Source: Fluviirhizobium alvei (GTDB lineage Bacteria; Pseudomonadota; Alphaproteobacteria; Rhizobiales; Rhizobiaceae). Taken from it: DNA of 64,000 bases. Below the pieces are notes generated by a model. That model had not been told where the DNA came from and did no database searches. It saw only the letters and a list, made by a program, of their open reading frames with translations. Of this stretch, positions 1 through 9,188 are shown piece after piece. The stretch covers positions 248,001 through 312,000 of the forward strand of contig NZ_JAUOZU010000007.1 in the NCBI RefSeq assembly GCF_030551875.1, written 5' to 3'. How positions within the stretch are numbered: the stretch's first letter is position 1; every line of letters begins with the position of its first letter. The position numbers were made by a program, and so were the translations under genes.

Positions 1-1
1 A

Positions 2-1336
2 TTTATAGAGCTTCAAAATCACACGGGAAAGTTCAAGTACTATTCTGACAGCGAGAAGATACTTCGCAGAGTCTCATACGCACTCCCCTTCATCAATCTC
101 AACAAACCAGGCCTAAACGACATCAAGTTAAGCATTCAGCTCTGGGATAAATTCATTCGAATCGAGTTGGCCGACGTAGGAAATCTGGATATCGGCATTA
201 ATAATTATAGCCATGAAGAAATATCAGCCACAATTCTGTATGGGCTTCCTGCCGTTCTGCTTAGAATAAATCTTCATTCACACGCCAAGTCCGCTGCGAT
301 TTTTTGCCTCAGAGAATATCTAACTTCCCCACAGAAAGAGTTAGCAACAGAAGCCTGCCGCGCGCTCGCGAGCGATCCCCTTGAGGCCACAAACCTAGCA
401 ATCTTGAACAATATTCATCTAGAACAAGACTATAATTACAGCAACTTTGTGATCTCACTGCTGAATAACGGGAGGAATGACAAACGCTATTCACGAGCCC
501 TAGAAAAGCTAAATCGGGAGGCCGCTAAAGCTGCAACGAGTCAGGGCCGAAATCCATCGGCCATATTTTATTCTCTAGGAAATAGTCAGGCATCTCTCGG
601 ATTGTACGGTAAGGCAGTTCGCTCATTTAACCGCGCTCGTAAATTGGAGCCGAGTTACCTATCCAGATCTTATTTTTTGAGTGAGCTTGGAGGATCGTTG
701 TTTTTCTCTAGAAAATATAGATGCTCCGTTACCGCATACCGAGCCGCATTGTCGCTAGAACAAACGGAAAAACTTCAGTTTTGCTTAGCAGATGCCCAAC
801 TTTACGCGGGATCGTTTGAGGAGGCCGCTACTGCATTTGAGGACCTTGAAAAGGTTGTAGATGAAAATCTTGCCGCAGAAGTCAGATTAAAGGCTCAACT
901 TTCAAAGTGGTTTCTCCACAATAGCATCCAAGCAAAGCCACATCAGGCTGAAAAACTCCATCACATAATGGTCCAAGCAATTGAGCGAGGAGCATTGATT
1001 GACGCCCATTTTGCGCTTCTAGCTCTTGCTCTTTTGACACCACAAAACCCCAAGCCTTGGGCAGCATTTCTCCAAATTTGCTTCCTTCTGTCAGACCGCA
1101 AGACGATGTTTGATGCCATGGTAACAGCACACGCGGAATGTGGGGCAGATGCCTACTCAATTTGCCGACAAAACCTTTTGGAAATGGGCGAACTCGCTGA
1201 AGCTACTCCCGAGATAGATGAAATTGACAGTCTATTCGCAGAGGCACGTAGAATTGATCAATCACAAGCACCCATACCTATCACATTTCGATTAATAGGC
1301 GAGAATGGGCCTGAAGTCGAATTTACGAAGAAATAA
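2..1336 (+). CDS. TPR-repeat protein, 5' end outside the window
   Basis: The frame is open from the first bases of the window without a stop, so this is the C-terminal part (444 codons visible) of a longer protein; the TTG at 167 is only an internal codon. The middle (about residues 175-300 of the visible part) has helical repeats of TPR type, with motifs such as 'AIFYSLGNSQASLGLYGKA' and 'FCLADAQLYAGSFEEAATAF'. There is no recognisable catalytic domain in the visible part. Base composition is clearly AT-richer than the housekeeping genes to the right, and codon use (AAT, TTA, ATA) differs too, which suggests transfer. It points toward the 3' end of tRNA-Phe, a classic island boundary. Function is unknown; large TPR proteins in islands are sometimes sensors of defence or signalling systems, but nothing here proves that. 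Confidence 0.7.
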   Translation, partial: FIELQNHTGKFKYYSDSEKILRRVSYALPFINLNKPGLNDIKLSIQLWDKFIRIELADVGNLDIGINNYSHEEISATILYGLPAVLLRINLHSHAKSAAIFCLREYLTSPQKELATEACRALASDPLEATNLAILNNIHLEQDYNYSNFVISLLNNGRNDKRYSRALEKLNREAAKAATSQGRNPSAIFYSLGNSQASLGLYGKAVRSFNRARKLEPSYLSRSYFLSELGGSLFFSRKYRCSVTAYRAALSLEQTEKLQFCLADAQLYAGSFEEAATAFEDLEKVVDENLAAEVRLKAQLSKWFLHNSIQAKPHQAEKLHHIMVQAIERGALIDAHFALLALALLTPQNPKPWAAFLQICFLLSDRKTMFDAMVTAHAECGADAYSICRQNLLEMGELAEATPEIDEIDSLFAEARRIDQSQAPIPITFRLIGENGPEVEFTKK

Positions 1337-1449
1337 GCCCCAGGCACTCGAAGCGCGTGCGCCTAACATCCCCAATAGCACACAAACCTTTCTATTCTCG
1401 GATAGAAAGCGCGCAAATCTCTGTAAAGCTTCTATACACAGGAAATGAA

Positions 1450-1525
1450 TGGTGCCCAGGGGCGGAATCGAACCACCGACACGCGGATTTTCAATCCGCT
1501 GCTCTACCAACTGAGCTACCTGGGC
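1450..1525 (-). tRNA. tRNA-Phe (GAA)
   Basis: 76 nt including an encoded CCA. On the minus strand it begins GCCCAGG, which pairs with CCTGGGC at the 3' end. The anticodon loop holds GAA between the arms GCGGA and TCCGC, and the T arm has GGTTCGATTCC. The 3' end faces the AT-rich gene at 2..1336. Confidence 0.97.
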
Positions 1526-1669
1526 ATCCTGTTGCTCGGGGCTTTCACCCTCACCGGAACCTTGGTTCGCCCCGGAAGCGAGCGGGGTTATAACATCTTC
1601 GGAGAGACGTGCAACCCCCTTGGTCGCTTTTTTTATTCTTTTTCCAACTCTCTGAAAATAAAGGGAGTT

Positions 1670-1879
1670 TTAATCATCCCCACGCTCAGGACGCACCGAT
1701 TCAGACTCAGCCAGCGCTTCGTCGTCAGCCACGGGAATCGCGTATGATCCCTTCAGCCAGCGCGACAGGTCGAGATTGCGGCAACGCTCCGAACAGAAGG
1801 GATAGGACTCACGGGTCGATGGCCGCCCGCATTCCGGACAAGGCCTTGCCTTGCGCAACGGTTCGACAGTTGCGGTCAC
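1670..1879 (-). CDS. yacG: DNA gyrase inhibitor YacG
   Basis: 69-residue zinc-binding protein of the YacG family. The four zinc ligands are visible as C14-x2-C17 (CPEC) and C29-x3-C33 (FCSERC), followed by the family's conserved '[16 protein letters not shown]' segment. YacG of E. coli binds GyrB and inhibits gyrase. The tail is acidic (PERGDD), as usual. Its ATG overlaps the maf stop codon in an ATGA arrangement, so it is translationally coupled and last in the maf-yacG unit. maf-yacG-tRNA-Phe order is common in rhizobia. Confidence 0.93.
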   Translation of the reverse strand: MTATVEPLRKARPCPECGRPSTRESYPFCSERCRNLDLSRWLKGSYAIPVADDEALAESESVRPERGDD

Positions 1880-2502
1880 GACGCACCGCCCTCTTTCCAG
1901 CTGTCATGGAAGCGGAAGCCTTCGCCAACGAGAAGCTGGATGCTTTCGTAGAGCGGCAGCCCGACTACGGCTGTGTAGGAGCCGACCAGTTTCTGAACGA
2001 ATGTTCCGCCGAAGCCCTGGATGGCATAGCCACCCGCTTTGCCGCGCCATTCGCCCGATTCGAGATAGGCGGCGATTTCGACATTGGTCAGCCGCTTGAA
2101 GCGAACCTTGGTCTCCACCACCTTCTGGCGCACGGTGCCCAGCGGGGTAACGATTGCAATGCCGGTATAGACCCAGTGGCTGCGACCCGACAGAAGATGC
2201 AACGACGATGAGGCTTCTTCGAGATATTCCGGCTTTCCGAGAATGCGCCGCCCCACGGCGACTACGGTATCGGCAGCGAGAATATAGCTGCCGGCCCATT
2301 GCGGATCGCCCTTGAGCGCCTGGAAGGCCGCTTCGGCCTTTTCGCCGGACAGCCGCCGCGCCAGCGAGCGCGGATGCTCCGCGCGTTTCGGCGTCTCGTC
2401 GAGATCCATCGGCATCAACCGGTCCGGCCGCATCCCGGCCTGAACCAGAAGATCCAGACGGCGCGGAGAGCCCGATGCCAGTATCAGCCTTTGCTTGAGC
2501 AT
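1876..2502 (-). CDS. maf: Maf-like nucleoside triphosphate pyrophosphatase
   Basis: 208 residues, normal length for Maf/YhdE proteins, house-cleaning pyrophosphatases that hydrolyse dTTP/UTP or modified nucleotides. The signature '[16 protein letters not shown]' is at the N terminus, '[11 protein letters not shown]' near residue 75 carries the catalytic Asp, and '[26 protein letters not shown]' lies near the C terminus. It sits 24 nt downstream of infA and overlaps yacG by 4 nt. Substrate preference (dTTP/UTP type) is inferred from family features only. Confidence 0.93.
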   Translation of the reverse strand: MLKQRLILASGSPRRLDLLVQAGMRPDRLMPMDLDETPKRAEHPRSLARRLSGEKAEAAFQALKGDPQWAGSYILAADTVVAVGRRILGKPEYLEEASSSLHLLSGRSHWVYTGIAIVTPLGTVRQKVVETKVRFKRLTNVEIAAYLESGEWRGKAGGYAIQGFGGTFVQKLVGSYTAVVGLPLYESIQLLVGEGFRFHDSWKEGGAS

Positions 2503-2526
2503 TCCGGTCGCCGCTCCAGGCCAGGT

Positions 2527-2745
2527 TTACTTGAAGCGGTAGGTGATGCGGCCTTTGGTCAGGTCATAGGGGGTCATTTCCACCAGAACCTTGTCGCCGG
2601 CCAGAACGCGGATGCGGTTCTTGCGCATGCGGCCCGCCGTGTGCGCGATGATCTCATGCTCGTTCTCGAGCTTGACGCGGAACGTGGCGTTGGGCAGCAA
2701 TTCGGTCACGACGCCCGGAAATTCCAGTACTTCTTCTTTCGGCAT
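2527..2745 (-). CDS. infA: Translation initiation factor IF-1
   Basis: 72 residues, a full-length IF-1 with one OB fold (S1-like): '[61 protein letters not shown]' pattern, nearly invariant in alphaproteobacteria. It binds the 30S A site and assists IF-2 and IF-3 in initiation. About 170 nt separate it from the upstream phosphatase gene, so it probably has its own promoter there. maf follows after 24 nt. Confidence 0.98.
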   Translation of the reverse strand: MPKEEVLEFPGVVTELLPNATFRVKLENEHEIIAHTAGRMRKNRIRVLAGDKVLVEMTPYDLTKGRITYRFK

Positions 2746-2916
2746 ATTCGGATGATCTTCCTAGATAGAGCGGCGGCGGATGGTCCCTGCCCCGCGATTG
2801 GCGCGGAACCTACACAAAACGTTGCTGTTTGTGAACAGGGCAGGAACGGTTTTTTGAAGCCGCAAACCGTTGATTGCAGCATTCCAGGCGCTTTTCTGCG
2901 CAAAAGGCCGGATCGA

Positions 2917-3384
2917 TCACGAACCGGTGGCCGGCACTGTGGTCGCAAGCCGCTGCCGGATCAGCCGCGCAAGATGATCGCGGACCTCGCGATAGGCCGA
3001 AAGAATCTGTTCGCGCGTCCCGGTGGCTGCGGTCGGATCCGGCGTCGGCCAGTAAACGACGTCGACCGCCCAGGTGCGGGTGAGATCGAGCGCTGCATGG
3101 TGCGCTTCGGGCGCCAGCGTGACGATGAGATCAAAATAGTCGTCCTCGAGATCTTCCAGCACATGCGGCTGGTGGCGCCCGAGGCTCAGCCCGACTTCAT
3201 CCAGCACCGCATCGACAAACGGATCGCGCTCGCCCCGCCGCACCCCTGCAGAGGCAATATAGACGCTGTTGGGCAGCATCTGGCGCGCCAGCGCCTCGGC
3301 CATCGGCGAACGGATGGAGTTCATGCCGCACATGAACAGGATGGCGCCGGGTTGCTTGCCGGACGAGGCCCCCGGTTGTTCCAT
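2917..3384 (-). CDS. Low-molecular-weight phosphatase family protein
   Basis: 155 residues of the LMW protein-tyrosine phosphatase / arsenate reductase fold. The P-loop C-x5-R is C19-GMNSI-R25 followed by S26, and the general-acid loop is 'YWPTPDPT' with D116. The arsenate-reductase cysteine pair is not apparent, so phosphatase activity is more likely than ArsC activity. It follows UPF0262 by 5 nt and belongs to the hisD operon. In rhizobial genomes this gene sits in the same place between UPF0262 and infA. The physiological substrate is unknown. Confidence 0.85.
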   Translation of the reverse strand: MEQPGASSGKQPGAILFMCGMNSIRSPMAEALARQMLPNSVYIASAGVRRGERDPFVDAVLDEVGLSLGRHQPHVLEDLEDDYFDLIVTLAPEAHHAALDLTRTWAVDVVYWPTPDPTAATGTREQILSAYREVRDHLARLIRQRLATTVPATGS

Positions 3385-3389
3385 CGGGC

Positions 3390-3866
3390 TCAGCCCCGCC
3401 AGTAGAGAACACAGACCAGCGTGAACAGCCGCCGGGCCGTATCCATGTCGAGTGTGATCTTGCCCTTGAGGCGCTCCTGCAGCGTCTGCGACCCCTCATT
3501 ATGGATACCGCGACGGCCCATGTCGATCGCTTCGATCTGGCTCGGAGTCGAGGACCGGATCGCCTGATAATAACTCTCGCAGATCATGAAATAGTCCTTG
3601 ATGATCCGGCGAAAGGGGGTGAGCGACAGGATATGCGTGGCGACCGGCTCCTTGGCCTCGGTCATGATCGTCAGGACGAGCTTCTGGTCGACGAGGGAGA
3701 GCCTGAGATGATAGGGACCGCCGGCATGGCCTTCGGGCGTAAAGGAGTTTTCCTCCAGCAGGTCGAAAATCGCGACTGCCCGCTCATGCTCGACATCGGG
3801 CGTCGAGCGGCCGATCGATTCATCGAGGGTCACGTCTGTCAGGCGGAAGGCGCTCTTTGCGTTCAT
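3390..3866 (-). CDS. UPF0262 family protein
   Basis: 158 residues from the ATG at 3866, which begins 2 nt after the hisD stop; a longer frame starts at 3929 inside hisD and is not needed. The sequence '[36 protein letters not shown]' is the family's N-terminal signature. No catalytic motif is visible and the function is unknown. It is co-transcribed with hisD and the LMW phosphatase, an order conserved in Rhizobiales. Confidence 0.9.
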   Translation of the reverse strand: MNAKSAFRLTDVTLDESIGRSTPDVEHERAVAIFDLLEENSFTPEGHAGGPYHLRLSLVDQKLVLTIMTEAKEPVATHILSLTPFRRIIKDYFMICESYYQAIRSSTPSQIEAIDMGRRGIHNEGSQTLQERLKGKITLDMDTARRLFTLVCVLYWRG

Positions 3867-3868
3867 CC

Positions 3869-5167
3869 TTACGCCTCCGGATTGAGCCGGATCGCGACAG
3901 ACCTTGCATGGGCATCGAGCCCTTCGCAATTGGCGAGCGTGATCGCCGGCGGCGCCAGTTGCCGCAGCTGTTCGGCACCCAGCCGCAGGATCGACGAGCG
4001 CTTCATGTAATCGAGCACCGAAAGACCCGACGAGAACCGCGCCGAACGCGCTGTCGGCAGCACATGGTTGGAACCGCCGACATAGTCCCCGATCACTTCC
4101 GGCGTATGGCGTCCGAGGAAAAAGGCGCCGGCATTGCGGATCTTTGCCATCAGCGCTTCCGGATTGTCGGTGGCGATTTCCAGATGTTCGGCAGCGATCC
4201 GGTCCGCAAGCGGCACCGAAGCCTCAAGATCGGGCACGAGAATGATGGCACCGAAATCACGCCAGGAGGCCGATGCGGTTTCGTTGCGCGACAGGCGCTT
4301 CAGCTGTCGCTCGACCGCCTGTTCCACCGAACGGCCAAACGTCTCGTCATTGGTGATCAGGATCGATTGCGCGCCGGTATCATGTTCGGCCTGGGCCAGA
4401 AGATCCGCCGCCAGCCAGTCCGGATCATTGTCGCGATCGGCAATCACCAGCACCTCGGAAGGACCGGCAATCATGTCGATGCCGACGGTGCCGAACACCT
4501 GGCGCTTGGCGGCTGCCACGAAGGCATTGCCCGGTCCGGTAATCTTGGCGACCGGCGCGATCGTTTCGGTTCCATAGGCTAGAGCCGCCACGGCCTGGGC
4601 GCCACCGACCCGGTAGATCTCGTCAATGCCGGCAATCTTGGCAGCTGCAAGCACGGCCGGGTTGATCGCGCCTTCGCGTGCCGGAACCACCATGACGATG
4701 CGCGGCACGCCGGCAACACGGGCGGGAATGGCATTCATCAGCACCGAACTGGGATAGGAGGCCATGCCGCCCGGCACATAGAGACCGACGGCTTCGATCG
4801 CCGTCCAGCGCGAGCCGAGCGTCACACCGATGGCATCTTCGTAGATATCGTCCTTCGGCAATTGCCGGCGGTGATGTTTCTCGATCCGCTCGGCGGCGAG
4901 ATGAAGGGCATCGCGAATGGCCGGATCGAGATCGCGATAGGCCTCGTCGAGTTCGGTTGCCGTCACCCGCATCGAGATGCGATTGAAATCGAGACCGTCG
5001 AATTTCAGCGAATAATCGGCAAGAGCGACATCGCCACGGGCAATCACATCGGAAATGATGGACTTGACGGCGGCATTGACGTCTTCGGAGACTTCACGCT
5101 TGGTCGTCAGGAATGCCTTGAAACGGGCCTCGAAATCCGCTGCCTGCTGATTGAGCCAGATTGCCAA
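3869..5167 (-). CDS. hisD: Histidinol dehydrogenase
   Basis: 432 residues, full length. HisD oxidises L-histidinol to L-histidine in two NAD-dependent steps, the last reactions of histidine synthesis in the cytoplasm. Visible signatures are '[27 protein letters not shown]', the segment from '[15 protein letters not shown]' to '[11 protein letters not shown]', the zinc/substrate region '[12 protein letters not shown]' with Gln and His ligands, and 'RIAAEHLEI' with the catalytic Glu-His pair. It is followed after 2 nt by UPF0262 and preceded by a DUF2948 gene with a 28-nt gap, so they form one operon. No other his gene is in the window. Confidence 0.97.
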   Translation of the reverse strand: MAIWLNQQAADFEARFKAFLTTKREVSEDVNAAVKSIISDVIARGDVALADYSLKFDGLDFNRISMRVTATELDEAYRDLDPAIRDALHLAAERIEKHHRRQLPKDDIYEDAIGVTLGSRWTAIEAVGLYVPGGMASYPSSVLMNAIPARVAGVPRIVMVVPAREGAINPAVLAAAKIAGIDEIYRVGGAQAVAALAYGTETIAPVAKITGPGNAFVAAAKRQVFGTVGIDMIAGPSEVLVIADRDNDPDWLAADLLAQAEHDTGAQSILITNDETFGRSVEQAVERQLKRLSRNETASASWRDFGAIILVPDLEASVPLADRIAAEHLEIATDNPEALMAKIRNAGAFFLGRHTPEVIGDYVGGSNHVLPTARSARFSSGLSVLDYMKRSSILRLGAEQLRQLAPPAITLANCEGLDAHARSVAIRLNPEA

Positions 5168-5195
5168 GAATGCCCCCTTGCCTGCTTGCTATCCT

Positions 5196-5633
5196 TCAGC
5201 CGACGCCGGGATGCCGCGGCCTGCGACCCGTTTCCCATGCAATCTCGGTATCTGCAAGCTGAACTTCGATACAGTCCACATTTAGCAGGATCGAAGCGTC
5301 GCCGGAAAGCAACAGTTCGATCGATCCTTCCGGTCCGTCGCCATCCTTTTCGTAGACGACGGCAAGAAGCGAATGCACCTTGTCGCCGGCGCGGCGGTCT
5401 ATGCCGATCGACCGGACCGACTTGACCTGCTTGAAAGCAATAACCGTGCGGTGCCGTTCGAAATTCTGCTCCGACCGGCTTGTCTCTTCCCAGGCAAAAC
5501 GGTTGGCGGCAATCGTCAGCTGCTTCTGTTTCTGAAGGTAGCTGACATCGGCGGTCTTGAAGACGGCATCCTGCATATGCGCCGAAACGACGCTGAGATC
5601 TTCTTCATCGAGGGCAAGCAATTTCAAGGTCAT
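5196..5633 (-). CDS. DUF2948 family protein
   Basis: 145 residues from the ATG at 5633; an upstream in-frame start at 5663 would add ten non-conserved residues. The N terminus 'MTLKLLALDEEDLSVVSAHMQDAV' and the following 'VSYLQKQKQLTIAANRFAWE' match the DUF2948 proteins that sit between murA and hisD in Rhizobiales. There is no signal peptide or membrane segment. Function is unknown; the conserved position suggests a housekeeping role. Confidence 0.87.
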   Translation of the reverse strand: MTLKLLALDEEDLSVVSAHMQDAVFKTADVSYLQKQKQLTIAANRFAWEETSRSEQNFERHRTVIAFKQVKSVRSIGIDRRAGDKVHSLLAVVYEKDGDGPEGSIELLLSGDASILLNVDCIEVQLADTEIAWETGRRPRHPGVG

Positions 5634-5719
5634 GGTCGCATCCAGACATGGAAGGGCGCCCACCGGGGCGCCGCACTGTTTCTGTCCTTCAGATAAGAAG
5701 TGCCAGCCTCCGGCGCAAC

Positions 5720-7012
5720 CTATTCGCTGACACGTTCGACAATGGCGCCGCAGCGGGTGAGTTTTTCTTCCAGCCGTTCGAAGCCGCGATCGAGGTGATA
5801 GACACGGCTGACCGTGGTTTCGCCCTCAGCGGCAAGACCGGCGATGACCAGCGACACCGACGCGCGCAGATCCGTCGCCATCACCGGCGCGCCCTTGAGC
5901 TTCTCCACCCCTTCGATGCGGGCGGTCTGGCCCGAGAGCGAAATCTTGGCGCCGAGTCGGGCCAGTTCCTGCACATGCATGAAGCGGTTTTCGAAAATCG
6001 TCTCGGTAATGTGCGAAATGCCGTTGGAGCGCGTCATCAAACCCATGAACTGCGCCTGCAGGTCGGTCGGAAAACCCGGATAGGGATCAGTGACGACATC
6101 GACCGGCTTGATCGGGCCGCCATTGCGACGCACGCGGATGCCGCGATCGGTGACTGTGATCTCGGCACCGGCGCGGCGGATCGCCTCGATGGCGGTCTCG
6201 AGATAATCGACGCTGGTATCGATGATTTCCACATCGCCGCCAGCCATGGCAACGGCCATGGCATAGGTGCCGGTCTCGATCCGGTCCGGCATCACGCGAT
6301 GGCGCGCGCCTGACAGAAGCGAAACACCTTCGATGGTGATCGTCGAGGTGCCGGCACCGGAAATGTGCGCACCCATGGCATTGAGGCAATTGGCGAGATC
6401 GACCACTTCCGGCTCGCGCGCCGCATTGCCGATTACAGTCGTGCCGCGAGCCAGACAGGCAGCCATCATCATCACATGGGTGGCGCCGACCGAAACTTTC
6501 GGGAAGGTGTAGCGGGCGCCGATCAGGCCGCCCTTCGGCGCGGTGGCATTGACATAGCCGCCATCGATTTCCATTTCGGCGCCGAGAGCCTTGAGGCTTT
6601 CTAGGAAGAGATCCACCGGACGCGTGCCGATGGCGCAACCGCCCGGAAGCGATACCCGTGCCTTGCCTTCACGCGCCAGCAAGGGCCCGATGACCCAGAA
6701 GCTCGCGCGCATCTTGGAAACGAGCTCGTAAGGCGCGGTCACATCGGCCACCGTGCGGCAGGTGAAGTGCACCGTGCGCGCGTAGGAACCATCCTGATGC
6801 TCGCGGCGACCATTGACGGAAATATCGACGCCATGGTTGCCGAGAATGCGAATGAGCTGCTCGACATCGGCGAGATGCGGAACATTCTCGAGCGTCAGCG
6901 TGTCACTGGTCATCAGCGAGGCGATCATCAGCGGCAGGGCCGCATTCTTCGCGCCGGAAATGGGAATGATGCCTTCGAGCGGGCGTCCGCCCACAATCCT
7001 GATTCGATCCAT
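5720..7012 (-). CDS. murA: UDP-N-acetylglucosamine 1-carboxyvinyltransferase
   Basis: 430 residues from the ATG at 7012 (MDRIRIVGG), the normal MurA start; an open extension to 7096 is less likely. MurA transfers enolpyruvate from PEP to UDP-GlcNAc, the first committed step of peptidoglycan synthesis. Seen: '[10 protein letters not shown]' with the conserved Lys-Asn, the catalytic loop '[12 protein letters not shown]' with C126 (the residue alkylated by fosfomycin in the family), and '[16 protein letters not shown]'. It lies at the head of the murA-DUF2948-hisD series; the gap to DUF2948 is 86 nt. Confidence 0.97.
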   Translation of the reverse strand: MDRIRIVGGRPLEGIIPISGAKNAALPLMIASLMTSDTLTLENVPHLADVEQLIRILGNHGVDISVNGRREHQDGSYARTVHFTCRTVADVTAPYELVSKMRASFWVIGPLLAREGKARVSLPGGCAIGTRPVDLFLESLKALGAEMEIDGGYVNATAPKGGLIGARYTFPKVSVGATHVMMMAACLARGTTVIGNAAREPEVVDLANCLNAMGAHISGAGTSTITIEGVSLLSGARHRVMPDRIETGTYAMAVAMAGGDVEIIDTSVDYLETAIEAIRRAGAEITVTDRGIRVRRNGGPIKPVDVVTDPYPGFPTDLQAQFMGLMTRSNGISHITETIFENRFMHVQELARLGAKISLSGQTARIEGVEKLKGAPVMATDLRASVSLVIAGLAAEGETTVSRVYHLDRGFERLEEKLTRCGAIVERVSE

Positions 7013-7165
7013 ATGTCCTGTTATCCCGTCCCGTATGCGCCCAAGGGGGCGCCGCCCGCGTCCATCCGGCCCCTTTAGACGATTGGAGATCGACATTCAA
7101 GAAAAGCCGCAAAACGCGGTAAATCCGGTAAATGGGGGGAAATTGCGGCGCTCGAAACGCAAGCC

Positions 7166-7390
7166 CTATTCCGGGTCCCGGCTGGTGTCGCCAATCGCGA
7201 GATCGCCCGGCCTGTCATCCTCGCGGCCTTCGCGCCGGGCCCGCGCCTGCTGCTTGCGCCGCTGCAGATTGGCGCGCAACTGCGATTTTAACCGTTCATC
7301 ACGCGATTCTTTGGCCTTCGCCGCAGCATTTGGCTTCCTTTCGCCGGAAACCGGCGTCGCTGCTCCCGTCGGATCTGCTTCTTTTTCCAA
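7166..7390 (-). CDS. Small basic conserved protein upstream of murA
   Basis: 74 residues if it starts at the TTG at 7390, which has GGAGGG five bases upstream; the GTG at 7396 overlaps that Shine-Dalgarno and is less likely. The core 'ESRDERLKSQLRANLQRRKQQARARR' is a strongly basic amphipathic helix, followed by an acidic tail (DDRPGDLAIGDTSRDPE). Similar short proteins occur next to murA in other Rhizobiales. No function is known; the basic helix could bind nucleic acid or ribosomes, but that is a guess. It lies 153 nt before murA. Confidence 0.65.
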   Translation of the reverse strand: MEKEADPTGAATPVSGERKPNAAAKAKESRDERLKSQLRANLQRRKQQARARREGREDDRPGDLAIGDTSRDPE

Positions 7391-7592
7391 AATCACCCTC
7401 CGGCCTCTCCAAAAAAATCAACACCCGGTCTTTGGCTCCAGATACTGCAAATCCCGCAAACCGGCAAAGGCCACTTTGAAAAAGCATGGCAATTCTCACA
7501 AAAGAGACGAATTGGCGCTTGCGCTTCGGTTTTAGCTGTGGCAATAGCCAGCCCGCTCACCGGGTTACGGGCTTTGCCCCGCCGGTCACGAT

Positions 7593-7667
7593 GCTGCTAT
7601 AGCTCAGGGGTAGAGCACTCCCTTGGTAAGGGAGAGGCCGAGAGTTCAAATCTCTCTAGCAGCACCA
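7593..7667 (+). tRNA. tRNA-Thr (GGT)
   Basis: 75 nt with encoded CCA. Acceptor strand GCTGCTA pairs with TAGCAGC, the anticodon arm is CTCCC-TTGGTAA-GGGAG with anticodon GGT, and the T arm is GAGAGTTCAAATCTCTC. Its 3' end is the left boundary of the AT-rich insert that follows. Confidence 0.97.
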
Positions 7668-7675
7668 TTTTTTCC
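7652..7675 (+). repeat. Left direct repeat (attL-like) at tRNA-Thr 3' end
   Basis: The last 16 nt of tRNA-Thr plus the following T-run read CTCTCTAG-CAGC-ACCATTTTTTCC. A copy with three substitutions and one missing T lies at 9130..9152. This is the arrangement left by site-specific integration into a tRNA 3' end. Confidence 0.6.
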
Positions 7676-7963
7676 TTTGGATATTGTTGTGAATTGCTTT
7701 GAAGCGGTGCTTCAGGCGAAACCGGTTAGCTGCGTTGAGCAAGTTTAGAGAAACCTGGCAAGCACCTTGATTTGCATTCGAGCCAGTCTAGCGACCGACT
7801 TGGCGTGAACTGCCAGAATTCCAGATCCGCAGAGCAACAACTTACAGCCCGCAAAATCAATGTGCCGCCCGACATCCCGGAAAGCATCAGGCGCGAATTT
7901 GGCGATGGTCGCGATTGACAACGACGCCCGCCGGCGAAGATCGGCGGGCTTTGATCGATACCA

Positions 7964-8848
7964 CTATCTAGGTTGATTGCCAGCGGCCTTTAATAAATCC
8001 GCAATCGCGAAGGGCTCCCCTCCGTCATTCGCGTGCCCCGGCATAGCGCGAAACAGCGCCTCTAGGACAATTGCTCTATCCGAGTTAGTTCCTTCATCTT
8101 GTTCAACCAAGTATAGATATGTTTCGAGCATTGCATGACGCTGCTCGCTGTCATCCAGCAAAATCAGCGTTCTTGCATTGTATCTGATCAACAATTTTAT
8201 AATCCAAATATATAGAGCAATTGGCAACGTGACGACAACCAATCTTCCTAACGCTATTACGTATACTAAACCACCGGCAATATCTTTACCGGACGCCACT
8301 TCCAACATTTCGGCTTCAATATTATTTAAGAATTGTAGTATTTGAAAATTTGCAGTAGCGATAAAAATTATTGGGCATATCAAAAATACTGCTATAATAA
8401 TTGAAGAATTTCGAAATGAATCTCGAAATTTCAGTGACCTTGTCGTCCACAATTTTCTTGCTTTCTCCAGCTTCAATTTCTCTAAGACACTGTTCTTAAA
8501 CCCTTCGATATCCGTTTCTACATTGATAATAGTTTGATTAATATTTGAACTCTTGTTCTCAAGTGAGGATAACTCTGCTTGGGCGCTGGACACGGATTGC
8601 GAGATATTTTCTACAAGCCCGTCAAGCTTTGCGAGACGAATTTGCGATTGATCTAAAGCGCTTCTTACTAAATTCGGCACTTCTTCTTCAATTTTGGCGT
8701 AAATCATTCTGTTGATTTCCGCTCTAAATTCATCCTCAAAATTGTTGTTAGGATTTAACAGGCCCGGGCTAGCACCAGTAAGGAGTTGTTGCAGCTTGTT
8801 GAGCGGATTAGCGTATTGCGAGATGTCCATTGCCACCCAAGACTCCAT
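7964..8848 (-). CDS. Coiled-coil membrane protein of unknown function
   Basis: 294 residues from the ATG at 8848; ATG 8830 (MDISQYANPL) is an alternative with GGGTGG just before it. Layout: an acidic N-terminal part, a coiled coil around residues 60-135 (heptad-like 'LDGLVENISQSVSSAQAELSSLENK'), two hydrophobic segments near 155-180 ('IIIAVFLICPIIFIATA') and 205-235 ('ALGRLVVVTLPIALYIWII'), then a cytoplasmic C-terminal domain 'DDSEQRHAMLETYLYLVEQ ... RAIVLEALFRAMPG'. The tail recalls DUF6161-type proteins from memory, which I cannot confirm. It is the only gene of the tRNA-Thr insert and its codons are AT-rich, so it was probably acquired horizontally. Confidence 0.75.
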   Translation of the reverse strand: MESWVAMDISQYANPLNKLQQLLTGASPGLLNPNNNFEDEFRAEINRMIYAKIEEEVPNLVRSALDQSQIRLAKLDGLVENISQSVSSAQAELSSLENKSSNINQTIINVETDIEGFKNSVLEKLKLEKARKLWTTRSLKFRDSFRNSSIIIAVFLICPIIFIATANFQILQFLNNIEAEMLEVASGKDIAGGLVYVIALGRLVVVTLPIALYIWIIKLLIRYNARTLILLDDSEQRHAMLETYLYLVEQDEGTNSDRAIVLEALFRAMPGHANDGGEPFAIADLLKAAGNQPR

Positions 8849-9129
8849 CAATTGCGCGTCAAATACGGCTCAATCACGACTCAGCGCCATATGCAATTTT
8901 AGCTTGAATGTTGATCGCCTTCACTAGCATTGGAGTGCAATGCAGGGGTATTTTTGCTGGCGCAACTCGATTTGTGCTTTTGGATAGCCTCTTGGTCCGT
9001 TTCCAACTTTCGCGCGTCCACAAAGCCGCAAGCAAAGCTTGCTACAAAGCGGCGTTTCATCAAATAATGAAAATGTAATAATATCATGTATTTATGATGC
9101 TTTAGTTTGGAGATTTCCAGTTTTTAATC

Positions 9130-9152
9130 CTCTCTAGTACTACCATTTTTCC
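9130..9152 (+). repeat. Right direct repeat (attR-like) of the tRNA-Thr insert
   Basis: CTCTCTAG-TACT-ACCATTTTTCC, matching the tRNA-Thr 3' end at 7652..7675 except for three substitutions within the CAGC/TACT segment and one T fewer. It lies 37 nt from the stop codon of the deacetylase gene, where normal composition resumes. Confidence 0.6.
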
Positions 9153-9188
9153 AGCAAAATCCATGCGTCCGGATCGATCAGCCGGTCT

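Larger units (their letters stand above)
7668..9152. mobile_element. Small AT-rich island inserted at tRNA-Thr
   Basis: About 1.5 kb between tRNA-Thr and an imperfect copy of its 3' end. It is visibly AT-richer than both flanks, carries one convincing gene (7964..8848), and has no integrase, transposase or relaxase. Bases 7668-7963 and 8849-9129 contain no gene that can be supported. It is either a decayed remnant of a tRNA-integrating element or a small cassette moved by an integrase encoded elsewhere. The neighbouring deacetylase gene ends at 9189, just beyond the right repeat. Confidence 0.55.

Noticed and set aside
2917-3384. LMW phosphatase-fold protein as arsenate reductase
   Set aside because: The P-loop is phosphatase-like, the further Cys residues of ArsC are not seen, and no ars genes are near.
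8899-9087. 62-codon minus-strand frame in the tRNA-Thr insert
   Set aside because: No Shine-Dalgarno, no recognisable features; composition suggests chance or debris of an older gene.
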